Part shown: piece after piece, positions 15,588 through 23,134 of the stretch
Layout: each line of letters starts with the position of its first letter
Numbering within the stretch: the first letter of the stretch is position 1
Source of the DNA: an uncultured Senegalimassilia sp.
Lineage (GTDB): Bacteria; Actinomycetota; Coriobacteriia; Coriobacteriales; Eggerthellaceae
Assembly: GCA_934630815.1 (NCBI GenBank)
Contig: CAKTWI010000016.1
Coordinates: 1 to 57,960, forward strand
Direction: 5' to 3'
Length of the DNA stretch: 57,960 nucleotides
Position numbers and translations under genes: made by a program
The notes under the pieces: model-generated
The model's input: only the letters and a program-made list of their open reading frames with translations
The model's database searches: none
Told to the model about the DNA's origin: nothing

Positions 15588-15727
15588 GTGCCCGATCGAT
15601 TAACGAACCGGGCCGCAGGCGGTAAGGCTTGCGGCCCGGACGATCGGGAAGCGCCCGATCGCTTAGCAGTCTCGGCCGCGGGCGGGAAAGCTTGCAGCCG
15701 AGATGGCCGGCGCATGCTTCGCCGGCG
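15588..15727 (+). repeat. Tandem hairpin repeats between moeA and the mogA-like gene
   Basis: Two related units lie in tandem. Unit 1 has CCCGATCG at 15591-15598 enclosing the perfect 10-bp stem CCGGGCCGCA/TGCGGCCCGG (15608-15617 with 15630-15639), closed by CGATCGGG at 15641-15648. Unit 2 starts with CCCGATCG at 15654-15661, followed by CTCGGCCGC/GCAGCCGAG (15671-15679 with 15694-15702). A third small stem, GCCGGCG/CGCCGGC, lies at 15706-15726. The loops share GGCGG-AAG-CTTGC. Stem sequences differ between units while pairing is largely kept. Confidence 0.7.
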
Positions 15728-15753
15728 CTCAACCTTTATATAAGGAGGAACTC

Positions 15754-16251
15754 ATGACCGAACACGATCACGCATCCGCGCCCATCACGTTCGCCATCAT
15801 CACCTGCTCGGACACGCGCGGCATGAAGCAGGACACCGCCGGCGCCGCGCTCGAGCAGCTCATCGCCGACAACGGCTGGGTTTGCAAAAGCCATGTGGTG
15901 GTGAAGGACGAGGTGCCGCAGATCAGCGCCGCCATCGTGGAGGCATGCGATACCATCGACGCCGATATCGTTCTGACCTGCGGCGGCAGCGGCCTGTCGC
16001 TGCGCGACGTCACTCCCGAGGCCACGCAGGCAGTGTGCGATCGCAACGTACCCGGCATCGCCGAGGCCATGCGCGCCCATAGCTTGGCCATCACGCCGTT
16101 CGCCATGCTTTCGCGCGCGTTGTGCATGCAGCGCGGCACGCACCTGGTGGTGAATCTTCCGGGCAGCGAAAAGGCCGCCCGCGAAAACTGGGACGGCATC
16201 GTGGCCGCCCTTCCGCACGCCGTGAAGATGATGGCTGGCGGCGGCCACTAG
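15754..16251 (+). CDS. MogA/MoaB-family molybdopterin adenylyltransferase
   Basis: This 165-residue single-domain protein adenylylates molybdopterin before MoeA inserts molybdenum. The MoaB/Mog fold is clear: AIITCSDTRGMKQDTAG at the start, LTCGGSGLSLRDVTPEATQAV in the middle (TGGTGxxxRDxTPE in the family) and HLVVNLPGSEKAARENWDG near the end. The family's usual second Gly-Thr is here Gly-Ser, a common variant. The start follows a strong AAGGAGG at 15741-15747; the frame is open 51 bases further upstream without a site. It is probably co-transcribed with moeA. MogA and MoaB subgroups cannot be separated by eye. Confidence 0.88.
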   Translation: MTEHDHASAPITFAIITCSDTRGMKQDTAGAALEQLIADNGWVCKSHVVVKDEVPQISAAIVEACDTIDADIVLTCGGSGLSLRDVTPEATQAVCDRNVPGIAEAMRAHSLAITPFAMLSRALCMQRGTHLVVNLPGSEKAARENWDGIVAALPHAVKMMAGGGH

Positions 16252-16382
16252 AGACCAGCGCGCTTCCGCTGCGCCATTAAGGTTGGAGCTGCGGTAGCTA
16301 CCAAGGTGCGCAGCAATGCATAGCGCAAAAGACGCCTGCTTTAGCCTATCGCGGCCGAAGCGGGCGTTTTCTTTCGTGAACT

Positions 16383-16434
16383 GCGAAGAATCGTTCATTT
16401 TGGTCGCCTCTGGACAAAATGAACGATTCTTCGC
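16383..16434. repeat. 20-bp perfect hairpin, twin 1
   Basis: GCGAAGAATCGTTCATTTTG (16383-16402) is the exact reverse complement of the bases at 16415-16434. The 12-base loop is GTCGCCTCTGGA. It matches the hairpin at 16528-16577 except at compensated positions. Confidence 0.9.
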
Positions 16435-16527
16435 GGGATATAGCCCATAAAAGTGCGGTTTTTGGGAGAAATGGCTCTCCATGAGCAAAAAATCGTTGAA
16501 AAGGTCCGCCACATAGCGTGTAAATAA

Positions 16528-16577
16528 GCAAGAATCGCTCGTTTTGGCCACAGGTGGACAAAACGAGCGATTCTTGC
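16528..16577. repeat. 19-bp perfect hairpin, twin 2
   Basis: GCAAGAATCGCTCGTTTTG (16528-16546) is the exact reverse complement of 16559-16577. The 12-base loop is GCCACAGGTGGA. Relative to twin 1 two stem pairs have changed on both arms together (T-A to C-G and A-T to G-C), so pairing is preserved. Confidence 0.9.
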
Positions 16578-16636
16578 GCCGCAAACAAAACCCTGCCGGG
16601 CGAAATGTGCAGTGCGCTTTCTTCTGGACAGATAAC

Positions 16637-16674
16637 CCTCCGTCCCCAAGTGTCATCCTCCGTCCCCAAGTGTC
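16637..16674. repeat. Family B repeat, two tandem copies
   Basis: CCTCCGTCCCCAAGTGTC occurs at 16637-16654 and again at 16657-16674, separated by two bases. The same unit recurs at 17866-17883, with one change at 17830-17847, and in diverged form at 46684-46712. Confidence 0.85.
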
Positions 16675-16926
16675 TGACCGCGGGCGAAATGGTGTTGGCT
16701 TCCGTTTGCCGCAAGCTGCATGTTGAAGGCAATGCGTGCAAGGGGACTTCGCGATTGTTGTAGCGCGAATACAGCAGCGGGTCTCGCAGCTCGGTTTGAG
16801 CATTGGGACCCGCTTTGCATTGGGGCGCGCGTTATGCTGCGGTGCCGTCTTGCGTTTCGCGATATATCATGTCGTTTCGCATTTCGTAACCTATCGCGTC
16901 GTTTCTCTTGGTGAAGCGCGTGTCGA

Positions 16927-17544
16927 TTACTCGTCCTTTTGGGCGACTAGCAGCAGGATGCCGGAAACCATGTTCAGGAACAACAGGGTGCAAACGCCAA
17001 GGGCGACGGTATTGGGCTTTTTGCCCTTGTAGACGCCCCAAGAGCGAACGGTCATGGGAATGCCCCACGCTAAGGGGACCAGCCCGATGCCGAGCGTTGC
17101 GATGCCGCCGATTCCAATGACGACCAGGGCCACGATGTTCATGATGAACGCGATGAGGCGAAGCGTCTGATTGCTTCCCTCCACAACGTATGTTTTCTCA
17201 GGCATGGGAACGCTGTAAGGCGGCTGCGGTGTGCCGTACGGCTGCTGCGGGGCAGCGGCGTAGGGCGATTGCGGCGCGGCGGGTTGCTGAGCGGCAGCAT
17301 ATTGCTGCGGTGCGACCGCAGGCTGCTGGGCGACTGACGGAGCTGGCGCTGCAGGAGGAATCGGTGCGGCGGTCGCTGCGGGTGCGGCCGGCGGAACCGG
17401 CGCGGCAGGTGCGGCAGGAGCTGCGGGAGCCTCGGGCGCGGCGGGCGCTTCGGGGTCCGGCGCGGCGGCGTTCAGGGGCGTTCCGCAGTTGCCGCAGAAT
17501 TTCGCATCAGCGACGTTCTCGGTTGCGCAGTTGGGGCATAGCAT
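16927..17544 (-). CDS. Zinc-ribbon membrane protein
   Basis: This 205-residue protein begins with a zinc ribbon (CPNC at 3-6 and CGNC near 19-22), a short treble-clef found in many regulatory or chaperone-like membrane proteins. A long Ala/Pro/Gln-rich linker of about 90 residues follows. Three C-terminal hydrophobic helices come last, the first beginning LRLIAFIMNIVALVVIGIGG. ATG 17544 is preferred over the open frame to 17622 because it places the zinc ribbon at the very N-terminus and has GGAG upstream. It is divergent from the alanine racemase gene. The function is unknown. Confidence 0.8.
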   Translation of the reverse strand: MLCPNCATENVADAKFCGNCGTPLNAAAPDPEAPAAPEAPAAPAAPAAPVPPAAPAATAAPIPPAAPAPSVAQQPAVAPQQYAAAQQPAAPQSPYAAAPQQPYGTPQPPYSVPMPEKTYVVEGSNQTLRLIAFIMNIVALVVIGIGGIATLGIGLVPLAWGIPMTVRSWGVYKGKKPNTVALGVCTLLFLNMVSGILLLVAQKDE

Positions 17545-17829
17545 GGCGGTACTCCATTTCTCTTGTCCCGGGCAGGCTTTGCGAATGGATTGATTGCGAA
17601 CCGCTGCCAGCCCGTAAACCAATTGTGCTTATTGTAGCTTATCGGTGCAGTTTTTATGGACGTTCCGCCGGAATAGCGTTGCATAATCACGGTAAACGTA
17701 GGGGAGTGGGGTGCGAAAGCGTACGTCGTACAGGCGCGTTGCAAGCCGATTGGTCGCGCCAAGCGGATTCCCCTCGGCGGAGTTCGGTATTTGAGCGGAT
17801 GGTTCATGCTTCGTTCTCGGAAGGAAGGG

Positions 17830-17883
17830 CCTCCGTCCCCAAGCGTCGGGTTCCGGACGGATAACCCTCCGTCCCCAAGTGTC
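17830..17883. repeat. Family B repeat, two copies
   Basis: CCTCCGTCCCCAAGCGTC (17830-17847) and CCTCCGTCCCCAAGTGTC (17866-17883). Between them GGACGGATAAC resembles the GGACAGATAAC that precedes the first copy at 16637, so the full unit is about 30 nt. Confidence 0.85.
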
Positions 17884-17953
17884 AGGCGGCGCTTTGCCTG
17901 CCGCCGGCCGGTATCTGCAGGGTTTGCGCAGAAGCGTTCCCGCATTTCCCCAG

Positions 17954-17962
17954 TGATATACT
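17954..17962 (+). promoter_or_regulatory. Probable extended -10 of alr
   Basis: TGATATACT combines the TGn extension with a good -10 hexamer, TATACT. It would give a leader of about 100 nt before the alr start at 18069. Confidence 0.5.
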
Positions 17963-18068
17963 TGTGTCCGCTATACGACAGACCCGTCGCGCGCTGCGGC
18001 TTCGCCGCGAATCGGCATCGCCGACCTGCGCATTCGGGCAAAGCAATGGTTTCAAGAGGGTGCAGAAC

Positions 18069-19538
18069 ATGGCAGACAATACTCAGCTTCCCAACGGTTT
18101 CACCGGTTTCGCGTTCCGCAAGCCGGCGGGCGGTACCAGCGCGGCGGACGCCATCCGCGAGCGCGAAGCCCAGCGCGCGGCTCATGCCGGCCAGCCTGCG
18201 CCTGCGCAAATGCCTCGCCGTGGCGGGGTGAACGGCTTCCTGACCGAGCGCGAAGCGGCATCCGACGCTGCCAACGAGGTGCGCGGCGCGTTCCAATACA
18301 ACCGCGATCACGAGGAAGCGGCGGCGTCATATTCCGCAGACGGCGAAAACGCCGAGGGCCGTGTGGAGTTCGACCCCGAGAAGCTGGCCACCATCCCTGA
18401 GAAGGATCGCCGCTGGGCCTGGCTGGAAATCGACCTGAACGCCATCCGCCACAACGCCTCCGCCGTCAAGAAGATGATCGGCTCAGGCCGTCACATGATG
18501 GCCGTCGTGAAAGCCGACGCTTACGGCCATGGCTCGGTGCGCGTTGCGAAGACGGCGCTGAACTCCGGCGCCGACTATTTGGGCGTCGCCACGGTCGACG
18601 AGGGCATCAAGCTGCGCGAAGGTCTGGTCAACGCGCCTATCCTCATGCTTGCCGAGCCGCCCGCCAGCGCCATTCCGCTGCTGCTTGCCTACAAGATCAT
18701 GCCGGCGGTGTACTCTCCCGAGTTCGCCATCAAATATGCGGAGGCCGCGGATTCCATGGGGCTGCGCGCGCCGTATCATCTGGCCATCAACACGGGCATG
18801 AACCGCATCGGCGTGCGCTGGGACGAAGTGGTGAACTTCATGCACCAGATCGGCTTCCATCGCGCGCTCGAGCTCGAGGGCGTGTTCACGCACTTCGCCA
18901 CGGCAGACTGCCCGGAAACGCTCGACTTCCACATCCAGGCGAAGCGCTACATCGAAGCCGTCGAGGGACTGCGCGCGGCGGGCATAAACCCCGGCATCGT
19001 GCACTGCGCGAACTCCGCCGCCGCTATCCGTTACCCCGACGTGCGCTTCGACATGGTGCGCCTGGGCATCGGCCTGTACGGCTACCAGCCCTGCCCTGAA
19101 ACCACGCCGCTCATCGAGCTGCGCCCGGCCATGAGCGTGCACGCGCGCATCACCGATACGCGCCTGGTGCCCATGAGCGAGGGCGTTAGCTACGGGCTGA
19201 ACTACCGCAGCCCCGGTAGCGTGAAGATCTGCACCGTGCCCGTGGGGTACGGCGACGGCCTGCGCCGCGGGCTGTCAAGCCGCACCGACTTCCTGGTCGA
19301 CGGCGTGCGCTGTCGCCAGGTGGGCAACATCTGCATGGACCAGTGCATGTTCGAGGTCGACCTGCGCAGCTACGCGCGCCGTCGCCGCGTCGATCCCCAG
19401 GTGGGCGACGAGGTCCTTATCGTCGGCCAGCAAGGCGACGCCATGGTCACCATCGAGGAGATGTGCGAAACCCTGAACACCATCCCGCACGAGCTGTGCA
19501 TCGGCTTCGCCCAGCGCATGCCGCGTTATTACGTGTAG
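18069..19538 (+). CDS. alr: Alanine racemase with an N-terminal extension
   Basis: This 489-residue PLP enzyme converts L- to D-alanine for peptidoglycan. The PLP lysine is Lys148 in VVKADAYGHG, the start of the barrel is WLEIDLNAIRHNASAV, and the C-terminal beta domain carries SYGLNYRSPG and the VGNICMDQCMFEVD region. The enzyme is normally about 370 residues. Here roughly 112 residues precede the barrel, including GFTGFAFRKPAGG and many Ala, Glu and Arg, predicted soluble and partly disordered. The ATG has AGAGGG just upstream and codon use in the extension matches the rest, so it is probably translated. The frame is open a further 105 bases upstream but lacks a site. Confidence 0.92.
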   Translation: MADNTQLPNGFTGFAFRKPAGGTSAADAIREREAQRAAHAGQPAPAQMPRRGGVNGFLTEREAASDAANEVRGAFQYNRDHEEAAASYSADGENAEGRVEFDPEKLATIPEKDRRWAWLEIDLNAIRHNASAVKKMIGSGRHMMAVVKADAYGHGSVRVAKTALNSGADYLGVATVDEGIKLREGLVNAPILMLAEPPASAIPLLLAYKIMPAVYSPEFAIKYAEAADSMGLRAPYHLAINTGMNRIGVRWDEVVNFMHQIGFHRALELEGVFTHFATADCPETLDFHIQAKRYIEAVEGLRAAGINPGIVHCANSAAAIRYPDVRFDMVRLGIGLYGYQPCPETTPLIELRPAMSVHARITDTRLVPMSEGVSYGLNYRSPGSVKICTVPVGYGDGLRRGLSSRTDFLVDGVRCRQVGNICMDQCMFEVDLRSYARRRRVDPQVGDEVLIVGQQGDAMVTIEEMCETLNTIPHELCIGFAQRMPRYYV

Positions 19539-19892
19539 ACGGGGAAGCGGGGATTGCACCGTGATGGTGAGCTAGGCTTGAGTCTTTCGACAAGTCGAGG
19601 AACGGCGAACCCCCTTTTTTCACTTTTTGGCTTGAGCGACTCTCAAATAGGGTTTCGTGGCAAAACCCAAGCGCCTCTGATGAGCGAATAAAAGCTCCCA
19701 TTTCCGAACTATCGGGAATGGGAGCTTTTCTCGTATATGCAGGTTTTGGCTGAGCATGGCTTTAGGTTCGTCGGGGTTGAAGCCACGCTTTTCGATGCGC
19801 ACTGCCGCCGGGATGGCGCCTTGGGAATCTTTCGGTTTCCGTTTGCGGCGCCTTTCGTCGTGGCGTTCTCTCTGGCGAGTGATGCCTCCCCG
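19539..19892. other. Convergent intergenic region
   Basis: 354 bases between alr and the convergent proC. It holds one good bidirectional terminator (19691-19729). No gene is supported. Confidence 0.6.
19691..19729. terminator. Bidirectional intrinsic terminator after alr
   Basis: AAAGCTCCCATT (19691-19702) pairs with AATGGGAGCTTT (19717-19728), with T or A runs on both sides. It can terminate alr on the plus strand and proC on the minus strand. Confidence 0.8.
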
Positions 19893-20684
19893 CTACTGCA
19901 GCGTGGCGTCGACGGCGCTGATGAGCGCGTTACGCAGGCCCGCGGCTTCGAGCGCGGCGACGCCCTTGATGGTGGTGCCGCCAGGGCTGCATACGGCGTC
20001 CTTCATGGCGCCGGGGTGCGTGCCGGTGGCCAGATGCAGCTGTGCGGTGCCGGCCATCATCTGCGCCGCCAGGCGATACGCGGTGGCGCGGGGCAGGCCG
20101 TTCTTCACGCCGCCGTCGGCCAGCGATTCCAGGAACATGGCGGCGAAGGCGGGGCCGCACCCGGCGACGGCGCTGGCGGTCGAGAGCAAGTGTCCCGCAA
20201 CGGGCTCGATGAGCGCGATGCCGCCGAACAGCCCGGCGAACGTCTCCCATTCGTCGGCGCTGAGCGAGTGCTTCTGCTCGCAGGCGATCACGCCGCAGCC
20301 CACGGCGATAGGCGTGTTGGGGATGGTGGAAAGGTGGTGGCTGCCGGTGCCCAGCAGGTCCTCGTAGAAGTCGAACAGCAGGCCCGCGGCAACCGACACC
20401 ACGGCCTTGCCGGCAAGCGCCTCGCGCGCCGGCGCAAGCACGTCGGCTACCATGTAGGGCTTCACGGCCACGATGATCAGGTCGCTTGTCTCGGCGACTT
20501 CGGCGGGAGTGTGCACGGCGTTCGCGCCCAGCGGCTTGCAGCTGGTCTCCAGCTTGTCGAAGTGCGCGGCGCAGGCGGTGATGCGGCCGCCATCGAAGCC
20601 GGCGTGCTCCACCAGCCCTTTCGCCATGGCCTGGGCCATGTTGCCGAACCCGATGAACCCGATGCGTGCGGTGCTTGCGTCCAT
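19893..20684 (-). CDS. proC: Pyrroline-5-carboxylate reductase
   Basis: This 263-residue NAD(P)H-dependent enzyme makes proline from pyrroline-5-carboxylate. The N-terminal Rossmann motif IGFIGFGNMAQAMAKGL, the central VKPYMVADVL and the C-terminal family signature beginning VCSPGGTTIKGVAALE are all present. Length is normal for ProC. It is monocistronic on the minus strand, 120 bases from the next gene upstream. Confidence 0.93.
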   Translation of the reverse strand: MDASTARIGFIGFGNMAQAMAKGLVEHAGFDGGRITACAAHFDKLETSCKPLGANAVHTPAEVAETSDLIIVAVKPYMVADVLAPAREALAGKAVVSVAAGLLFDFYEDLLGTGSHHLSTIPNTPIAVGCGVIACEQKHSLSADEWETFAGLFGGIALIEPVAGHLLSTASAVAGCGPAFAAMFLESLADGGVKNGLPRATAYRLAAQMMAGTAQLHLATGTHPGAMKDAVCSPGGTTIKGVAALEAAGLRNALISAVDATLQ

Positions 20685-20804
20685 TGCGTCTCCTTTGCCG
20701 TGTTGCTCCCGTTGTCCGCGATTCGCGTTGCAGATGATTTTACGCCATCGCCATGTCCGGCGTGTGACGAAGCGCGCGTGTGGCGAAGCGGCCGAGCGGT
20801 AAGG

Positions 20805-21689
20805 TTATCTGCCCAGCGCCCAGGCGATGCCCTTTGCCATACGTAGGGCGGGTTCCTTGAAGTGGTTGCCGGGGTTTTGCTCGAACGTGGTAGGCACGCC
20901 CCTGGCCTTGAACAGCTCGACGACGTCGTGCGTGCCTTGCGCCACGTTGCGTAAAAGCCTGCTGGGCGTGCGCGCCTCCTTGCTGCCAAGCGAGAAGTAG
21001 GCGCAGGCTGGTTTGCGCGCGAATTCGTTCGCGGCGGCATAGCCGGTGAAATCCGGGTACCACAGTGACCCCGATGCGCTCGCGACAAGCCCGAACGCCG
21101 TGCTGTTGAAGGTTGCCCACGTGGCGAACAGCCCCGCAAGCGAATAGCCCGCCAGCACACGTTGCTCGGGTTTGCGCGGCGCGTCTCCCTCGACGTGCGG
21201 GACGATCTCGCTTTCAAGCAGGCGGATTTGCTCGGCCGCTTTGCCCGCAAACGGGGTATCGTCGGCGAACAGCCCGGGGCGTTCCCAAGGCGTCAGATCG
21301 TCGTTCCAGCAACGCGGCCGTATGGCGGCGAGCACGAATTCCCGACAGCCAAGCTCACGGCACAACCGCAGCACCTCGGACCCATCGCCATCATGAACAT
21401 GCAGGTAAACCGCCGGAAGGCCGTCCAAGGGGGAAGGGTTTGTCCTGCCGGTATGCTGGCGGCTTCGGGCGTCTGTGCGTTCTTGGCTGCATGACGGCTT
21501 TAGGGCGCAGCCTTCGTTGCGGCCATTGTCGTCTGCGTGCTGATCCCGGCTGTTGCAAGTTTGCTGTTGGGGGCAGCGACCGTTGCGCTCGCTATCCAGG
21601 AGCCCTTCGCCTGCGCAATGTGCTGGCACGTGCACGGTCACGTGATTGCCGCAAACATCGAATTCCCTGACTATATCTTCGCTATCCAT
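20805..21689 (-). CDS. Alpha/beta-hydrolase, putative esterase (IroE/Fes-like)
   Basis: This 294-residue predicted hydrolase carries the nucleophile elbow GYSLAG near residue 200, a preceding strand LPAVYLHVHDGDGSEV, and a C-terminal His candidate in EQNPGNHFKEPALRMAKGI. The arrangement resembles siderophore-type and D-family esterases, which often read LAGYSLGG; here the last residues are SLAG. Residues about 30-85 are rich in Cys, Gln, Arg and Ser, look unstructured, and have no obvious counterpart in the fold. No signal peptide is visible. The substrate is unknown. Confidence 0.7.
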   Translation of the reverse strand: MDSEDIVREFDVCGNHVTVHVPAHCAGEGLLDSERNGRCPQQQTCNSRDQHADDNGRNEGCALKPSCSQERTDARSRQHTGRTNPSPLDGLPAVYLHVHDGDGSEVLRLCRELGCREFVLAAIRPRCWNDDLTPWERPGLFADDTPFAGKAAEQIRLLESEIVPHVEGDAPRKPEQRVLAGYSLAGLFATWATFNSTAFGLVASASGSLWYPDFTGYAAANEFARKPACAYFSLGSKEARTPSRLLRNVAQGTHDVVELFKARGVPTTFEQNPGNHFKEPALRMAKGIAWALGR

Positions 21690-21894
21690 GTTTTGCCTCG
21701 TGTGCGCTGAAACGAATTTCGCTCGTGATGCTTCGTTTCATCCCGGATGCGTTCTTCTCTATTCGCATCCTATGCCGGGCGCGCCGCTGCTGTTTTGCCC
21801 CGCGCCCACGCTCGGCAACCATCTTCTGCTTGCGATTCGCTTCGCGTGCGCCCTGGCTTTTCGCCAGGTTCGCCTCGCTTCAGGCGCAGATGCC

Positions 21895-22755
21895 CTAGGA
21901 GCGGAACGTGATGCCTTCGGGCAGGTCGTTGGGGTCGAAATCGTCCTCGTCATCCTCTTCGGCTTCGGTGGGCGTGACGACGACGGGCTCGGGTTCGCGC
22001 TCTTCGCCGAATGCATCCTCGAACGGGGCGAGGACGGCGCGCGGCACGGCGAACGTGATGTGGCCGATGGCCCCGGGGTGCGCGGCGATCCAGGCGCGGA
22101 ACAACTCGATGACCACCTCGGCATCGAAGCCCTGCGGGCCGGCGCCAAACGCGCCCACGATCAGCGTTTCAGCTCCGTTAGCTGCGGCGATGCGCAGCAG
22201 CGCCTCCACGCGGGCGCGCAACGCCGTCTCGACCTCGCGCTCGGAGCGGTGGTTCTCCAACGCATGGGTGCGGTTGGGCTCGGGGATGGCAAGCACGTCG
22301 GCGCGGCGGATGTCGCCGTCGTGGACGAACATCACCTGGGGTAGGTACAGCGCGCGGTCGGTGTAAAGCTGGCCGGACGCAAACCCGCGGTTTGCGGCAT
22401 GATACGTGTTTTTGCAGCCGCACAAAACCGGGTACAGGTTGCTTTCCGAGCACAGGATCTGCTCGGGCCCGAACGCGCCGTCCTCGTACGCGCCGCCCGG
22501 GCGCATGAACGAGCACGGGTCCACGACCACGGTCTTACCCTTCGCGCTGTGCACCGCCTTCACGGTAAAATCGCTGGTCACGCTGGTGGTAGTTGTCGCG
22601 CCCTCCTCGACTTCGGGCAGCTCAAGCTCGCGCCCCTCGCCATCTTCGTAGATGATTGCGGCGTCGATGGTTTCCTGGGTGTCCTTGGAAAACGCCCCGC
22701 GCATCAGCGCAAGGTTGCTTGCGGCGGCAGCTTTTCTCTCATCGCGTGTAGGCAT
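21895..22755 (-). CDS. PARG-like macrodomain protein (TIGR02452 family), catalytic Glu replaced
   Basis: This 286-residue protein has the layout of microbial poly(ADP-ribose) glycohydrolase-like proteins: an N-terminal helical cap, VVDPCSFMRPGGAY near 77-90, GPEQILCSESNLYPVL near 96-111, then VLAIPEPN and a LIVGAFGAGPQGFD phosphate loop near the end. Family members read QEE before a Leu-Cys pair, the second Glu being catalytic. Here the aligned residues are Pro97, Glu98, Gln99. It may therefore bind ADP-ribose without hydrolysing it or use another residue. The C-terminal 35 residues are acidic. AAGGAGAG precedes the start. Confidence 0.78.
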   Translation of the reverse strand: MPTRDERKAAAASNLALMRGAFSKDTQETIDAAIIYEDGEGRELELPEVEEGATTTTSVTSDFTVKAVHSAKGKTVVVDPCSFMRPGGAYEDGAFGPEQILCSESNLYPVLCGCKNTYHAANRGFASGQLYTDRALYLPQVMFVHDGDIRRADVLAIPEPNRTHALENHRSEREVETALRARVEALLRIAAANGAETLIVGAFGAGPQGFDAEVVIELFRAWIAAHPGAIGHITFAVPRAVLAPFEDAFGEEREPEPVVVTPTEAEEDDEDDFDPNDLPEGITFRS

Positions 22756-23134
22756 GGTCTCTCCTTAAGGCAGATGATTCGACTTATCGTTCATCGTAGC
22801 AGCTGGCAAGCCCGCCGCAGCCCGATGTTTCCGCGATTTAACGCAACCGTTAGCAACGGTATCCCACCGGCTGCGGACGCCGCGCGAACGGTGGTTCAAA
22901 ACCGCCCAGAACCAGCGAGGCTTCATTTGGGCAAAAACTCGTTATCTTGCAGGCTTGTGAGCCGCCTTCGTCGATAACGAATCGGCTTTTCCGCGCGTTG
23001 TTTAGTCTGCCGCTAGTTTTCCGCTGTTGTGCTAGGCTGTTGACCAAGAAAAACGTTGTGTGCTTGCGCGGTTCGCAAACTCACCAGCCGCGCGGTGGGC
23101 ACGTCGCCGTTCGACGCACGGAAAGGGGCACACC
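22756..23134. other. Divergent intergenic region before the uracil-DNA glycosylase gene
   Basis: 379 bases with no credible gene. An extended -10 (TGCTAGGCT, 23030-23038) about 95 bases before the UDG start is the best promoter candidate on the plus strand. Confidence 0.45.

Larger units (their letters stand above)
16252..16926. other. Gene-poor gap holding two long twin hairpins and family B repeats
   Basis: No credible gene in 675 bases. The gap contains two near-perfect hairpins (16383-16434 and 16528-16577) and two tandem copies of an 18-nt repeat (16637-16654, 16657-16674). It is visibly richer in A and T than the flanking genes. Confidence 0.65.
17545..18068. other. Divergent intergenic region with family B repeats and alr promoter
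   Basis: No gene seen in 524 bases. Family B repeats lie at 17830-17847 and 17866-17883. An extended -10 box (TGATATACT, 17954-17962) precedes alr. The left side should hold the promoter of the leftward zinc-ribbon gene, which I cannot place with confidence. Confidence 0.55.

Noticed and set aside
14366..15715. 449-codon minus-strand frame
   Set aside because: Antisense shadow of moeA with no recognisable protein family and shadow-like composition.
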